Assembly (NCBI GenBank): GCA_027005175.1
Contig: JALTMC010000033.1
Location: forward strand, 1 to 8,389
Source: Myxococcales bacterium
GTDB lineage: Bacteria > Myxococcota_C > UBA6777
DNA: 8,389 nucleotides
Direction of reading: 5' to 3'
Shown: positions 7,337-8,389 of the stretch, one piece after another
Layout of the letters: each line of letters begins with the position of its first letter
Position numbering within the stretch: position 1 is the stretch's first letter
The notes under the pieces: model-generated
Database searches by the model: none
What the model saw: the letters and a program-made list of their open reading frames with translations, nothing else
What the model was told of the DNA's origin: nothing
Translations under genes and position numbers: made by a program

Positions 7337-7460
7337 TCAATGTCATTTGTACTGTTGTTGCGATGAGGAAATTTTTTCAAAGAAAAAGAAAATCGCAGGG
7401 AAAACGTGGGGGATCGTGTCTTTAAAGAGCGGAGATTGTGTCTTCAAAGAGTGGGGGAAA

Positions 7461-7559
7461 CGCAAGGAGGGGCAAGAAAACAGGAGCAATCCAAGAGAGA
7501 AGGCGGTGTCTTATCCTCCTTTTCAGGGGAGCGCAAGGAAGGTAAAGAAAACAGGAGCA
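7461..7559. repeat. Diverged 28-bp direct repeat in a purine-rich stretch
   Basis: Bases 7461-7488 and 7532-7559 match at 25 of 28 positions at an offset of 71 (shared ends CGCAAGGA and AAGAAAACAGGAGCA). A second, shorter pair, GTGTCTTTAAAGAGCGG (7416-7432) and GTGTCTTCAAAGAGTGG (7438-7454), lies just before. The plus strand here is rich in A and G. No gene is supported. Confidence 0.65.
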
Positions 7560-7599
7560 GTGTGGGATGGTATGGGTTCGGGTGGCTCTCCATGTTGGG

Positions 7600-7630
7600 C
7601 TCCTGTGATGGACACGGGTCCATCAGGGAG
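7600..7630 (-). terminator. Strong hairpin just after the EF-hand gene (possible terminator or mRNA 3' end)
   Basis: TGATGGAC (7606-7613) and GTCCATCA (7618-7625) form an 8-bp stem with loop ACGG. Beyond a bulged G7605 the pairing continues through CTCCT (7600-7604) and GGGAG (7626-7630), giving 13 pairs with one G-T wobble. It starts 4 bases past the stop codon at 7635-7637. On the minus strand no T-run follows, so it is not a textbook intrinsic terminator; it may block 3' exonucleases or act with a factor. Confidence 0.4.
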
Positions 7631-7634
7631 TGGA

Positions 7635-8387
7635 TTACCAGCCGAAGAAGCTAGCGACGCGGCTCACGGTGGCGCTGGCGCGTTTGAAGGTGCGGGAGGC
7701 ACCCTCGGCGAGGGTGTCGGCGGCACGAGAAGCTTGGCTACCCAGAGACTTGGCTGCGTTGCCTATCACGCGCCCAGCTGTTGCTGCGCCACGACCTACG
7801 ACACGAGCCGTGTTGGAGACACTTTCACCAATGTTACTGGCGGCAGCACTCACATCGGAGAGTCCGATTTTTCCGTCGCCATCAGCGTCGGCGAGGTTAT
7901 GTGCTGCCTGACCGATAGCATTGGCGCCGGCTTGGACACCACGACCGAGGTTACGGGCAGCACGCCCAACATCCGCGAGTCCGATCTTTCCATCGCCGTT
8001 GACATCGGCGAGGTTTTGGGCTGCACGGCCAATGTTGCGGGCAGCGTTTGCGGCGTCATCCAGTCCGATTTTTCCGTCATTGTTGACGTCGGCGAGGTTG
8101 TGAGCTGCATTACCAATGGCTTCGGCACCGCGACCGATCGCACGACCTGTTGCCTCGGCACCCACTTTGAGACCACGGCCAACGACCTCTGCGCCCACTT
8201 TGAGACCACGGCCAACGGCGCGGGCAGCGTTTGCGGCGTCATCCAGTCCGATCTTTCCATCATTGTTGACATCGACGAGATTGTGAGCTGCGTTACCAAT
8301 GGCTTCAGCACCACGACCGATCGCACGACCTGTTGCTTCGACACCACGACCAACGGCTTCTGCACCTTGCTGAATGCCCTGTCCAAG
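7635..8387 (-). CDS. Repeat protein with four EF-hand/dockerin-like calcium loops (5' end beyond window)
   Basis: The frame is open from the right edge to TAA at 7635, giving 250 residues; the start is not visible. GTG at 8198 is an internal codon, since the repeat pattern continues upstream in frame. Four 12-residue loops fit the EF-hand/dockerin pattern with D1, N/D3, D5, G6, I8 and D12: DVNNDGKIGLDD (residues 39-50 and 100-111), DVNGDGKIGLAD (128-139) and DADGDGKIGLSD (167-178). Between them lie Gly/Ala-rich 11-residue units such as VGRGLKVGAEV and IGRGAEAIGNA, likely amphipathic helices. The last 70 residues are helical and Cys-free, ending SFFGW. Calcium binding is well supported by the loops; cellular location and role are unknown. 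It could be an extracellular matrix, S-layer-associated or cohesin-independent dockerin-like protein. The hairpin at 7600-7630 follows the stop. Confidence 0.88.
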   Translation of the reverse strand, partial: LGQGIQQGAEAVGRGVEATGRAIGRGAEAIGNAAHNLVDVNNDGKIGLDDAANAARAVGRGLKVGAEVVGRGLKVGAEATGRAIGRGAEAIGNAAHNLADVNNDGKIGLDDAANAARNIGRAAQNLADVNGDGKIGLADVGRAARNLGRGVQAGANAIGQAAHNLADADGDGKIGLSDVSAAASNIGESVSNTARVVGRGAATAGRVIGNAAKSLGSQASRAADTLAEGASRTFKRASATVSRVASFFGW

Positions 8388-8389
8388 AT
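8039..8389 (-). repeat. 183-bp tandem duplication in the EF-hand gene
   Basis: Bases 8039-8221 recur from 8222 to the window edge at an offset of 183 (61 codons) with few changes. Each copy covers one calcium loop, the AHNL segment and Gly/Ala-rich 11-residue units. A smaller duplication lies within: CCCACTTTGAGACCACGGCC occurs at 8161 and 8194, 33 bp (11 codons) apart. The second copy is cut off by the window end. Confidence 0.88.

Larger units (their letters stand above)
6783..7634. other. 852-base intergenic stretch without a supported gene
   Basis: Short open frames occur on both strands at 7067-7270, 7077-7346 and 7406-7654, but none has a recognisable domain and two overlap each other antisense. 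The stretch holds the leader of the giant gene (6783-6917), a nested-hairpin block (6918-7062), two isolated hairpins (7259-7290, 7313-7336), a purine-rich part with a diverged direct repeat (7406-7560) and a strong hairpin after the EF-hand gene (7600-7630). Confidence 0.6.

Noticed and set aside
7077-7346. Possible small genes at 7067-7270 (+), 7077-7346 (-) and 7406-7654 (+)
   Set aside because: No recognisable domain or good ribosome site; the first two overlap antisense, and the third overlaps the end of the EF-hand gene and a purine-rich repeat.
7635-8198. EF-hand gene starting at GTG 8198
   Set aside because: The same frame and the same repeats continue without a stop to the right edge, so 8198 is an internal Val codon in a repeat and the gene is 5'-truncated by the window.

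Overview
The window is about half G+C. It carries three minus-strand genes, all apparently for secreted or surface proteins. The best taxonomic marker is the C-terminus of the central gene: a Gly-Gly-Cys-Asn-Cys motif, a hydrophobic segment and an Arg-rich tail, which is the MYXO-CTERM sorting signal. That points to Myxococcota or a close relative. The G+C is lower than in Myxococcus, so a less-studied lineage is likely (inference).

Layout in the direction of transcription (right to left): (1) 7635-8387, the C-terminal 250 residues of a protein with four EF-hand/dockerin-like calcium loops in Gly/Ala-rich 11-residue repeats; its start lies beyond the right edge. (2) 6783-7634, an 852-base non-coding stretch with a strong hairpin just after gene 1, two smaller hairpins, a diverged purine-rich direct repeat and a compact block of nested hairpins (6918-7062). 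(3) 1668-6782, a 1704-residue protein: signal peptide, beta-rich N-terminal domain, nine CARDB-type beta-sandwiches, a MopE-type metal-binding motif, Thr/Glu/Pro linkers, six four-cysteine modules and the MYXO-CTERM anchor. (4) 1315-1667, a non-coding gap filled by a 31-35 bp tandem repeat that runs into the 3' end of gene 3. (5) 1-1146, a lipoprotein with an Asn-rich stalk and a TolB/PD40-like beta-propeller; its C-terminus lies beyond the left edge.

All three proteins carry DxNxDG-type or DxDxDG-type loops, and two carry disulfide-type Cys modules. They read as an outer-surface set that binds calcium or metal, possibly for adhesion or matrix. The gaps between them are long, so a single operon is not shown. 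A second theme is recent tandem duplication at many scales: 21, 24, about 33-35, 66 and 183 bp, plus a 1.1-kb domain-triplet duplication. I see no mobile element, CRISPR array, tRNA or rRNA, and no recognised defence or biosynthetic system.
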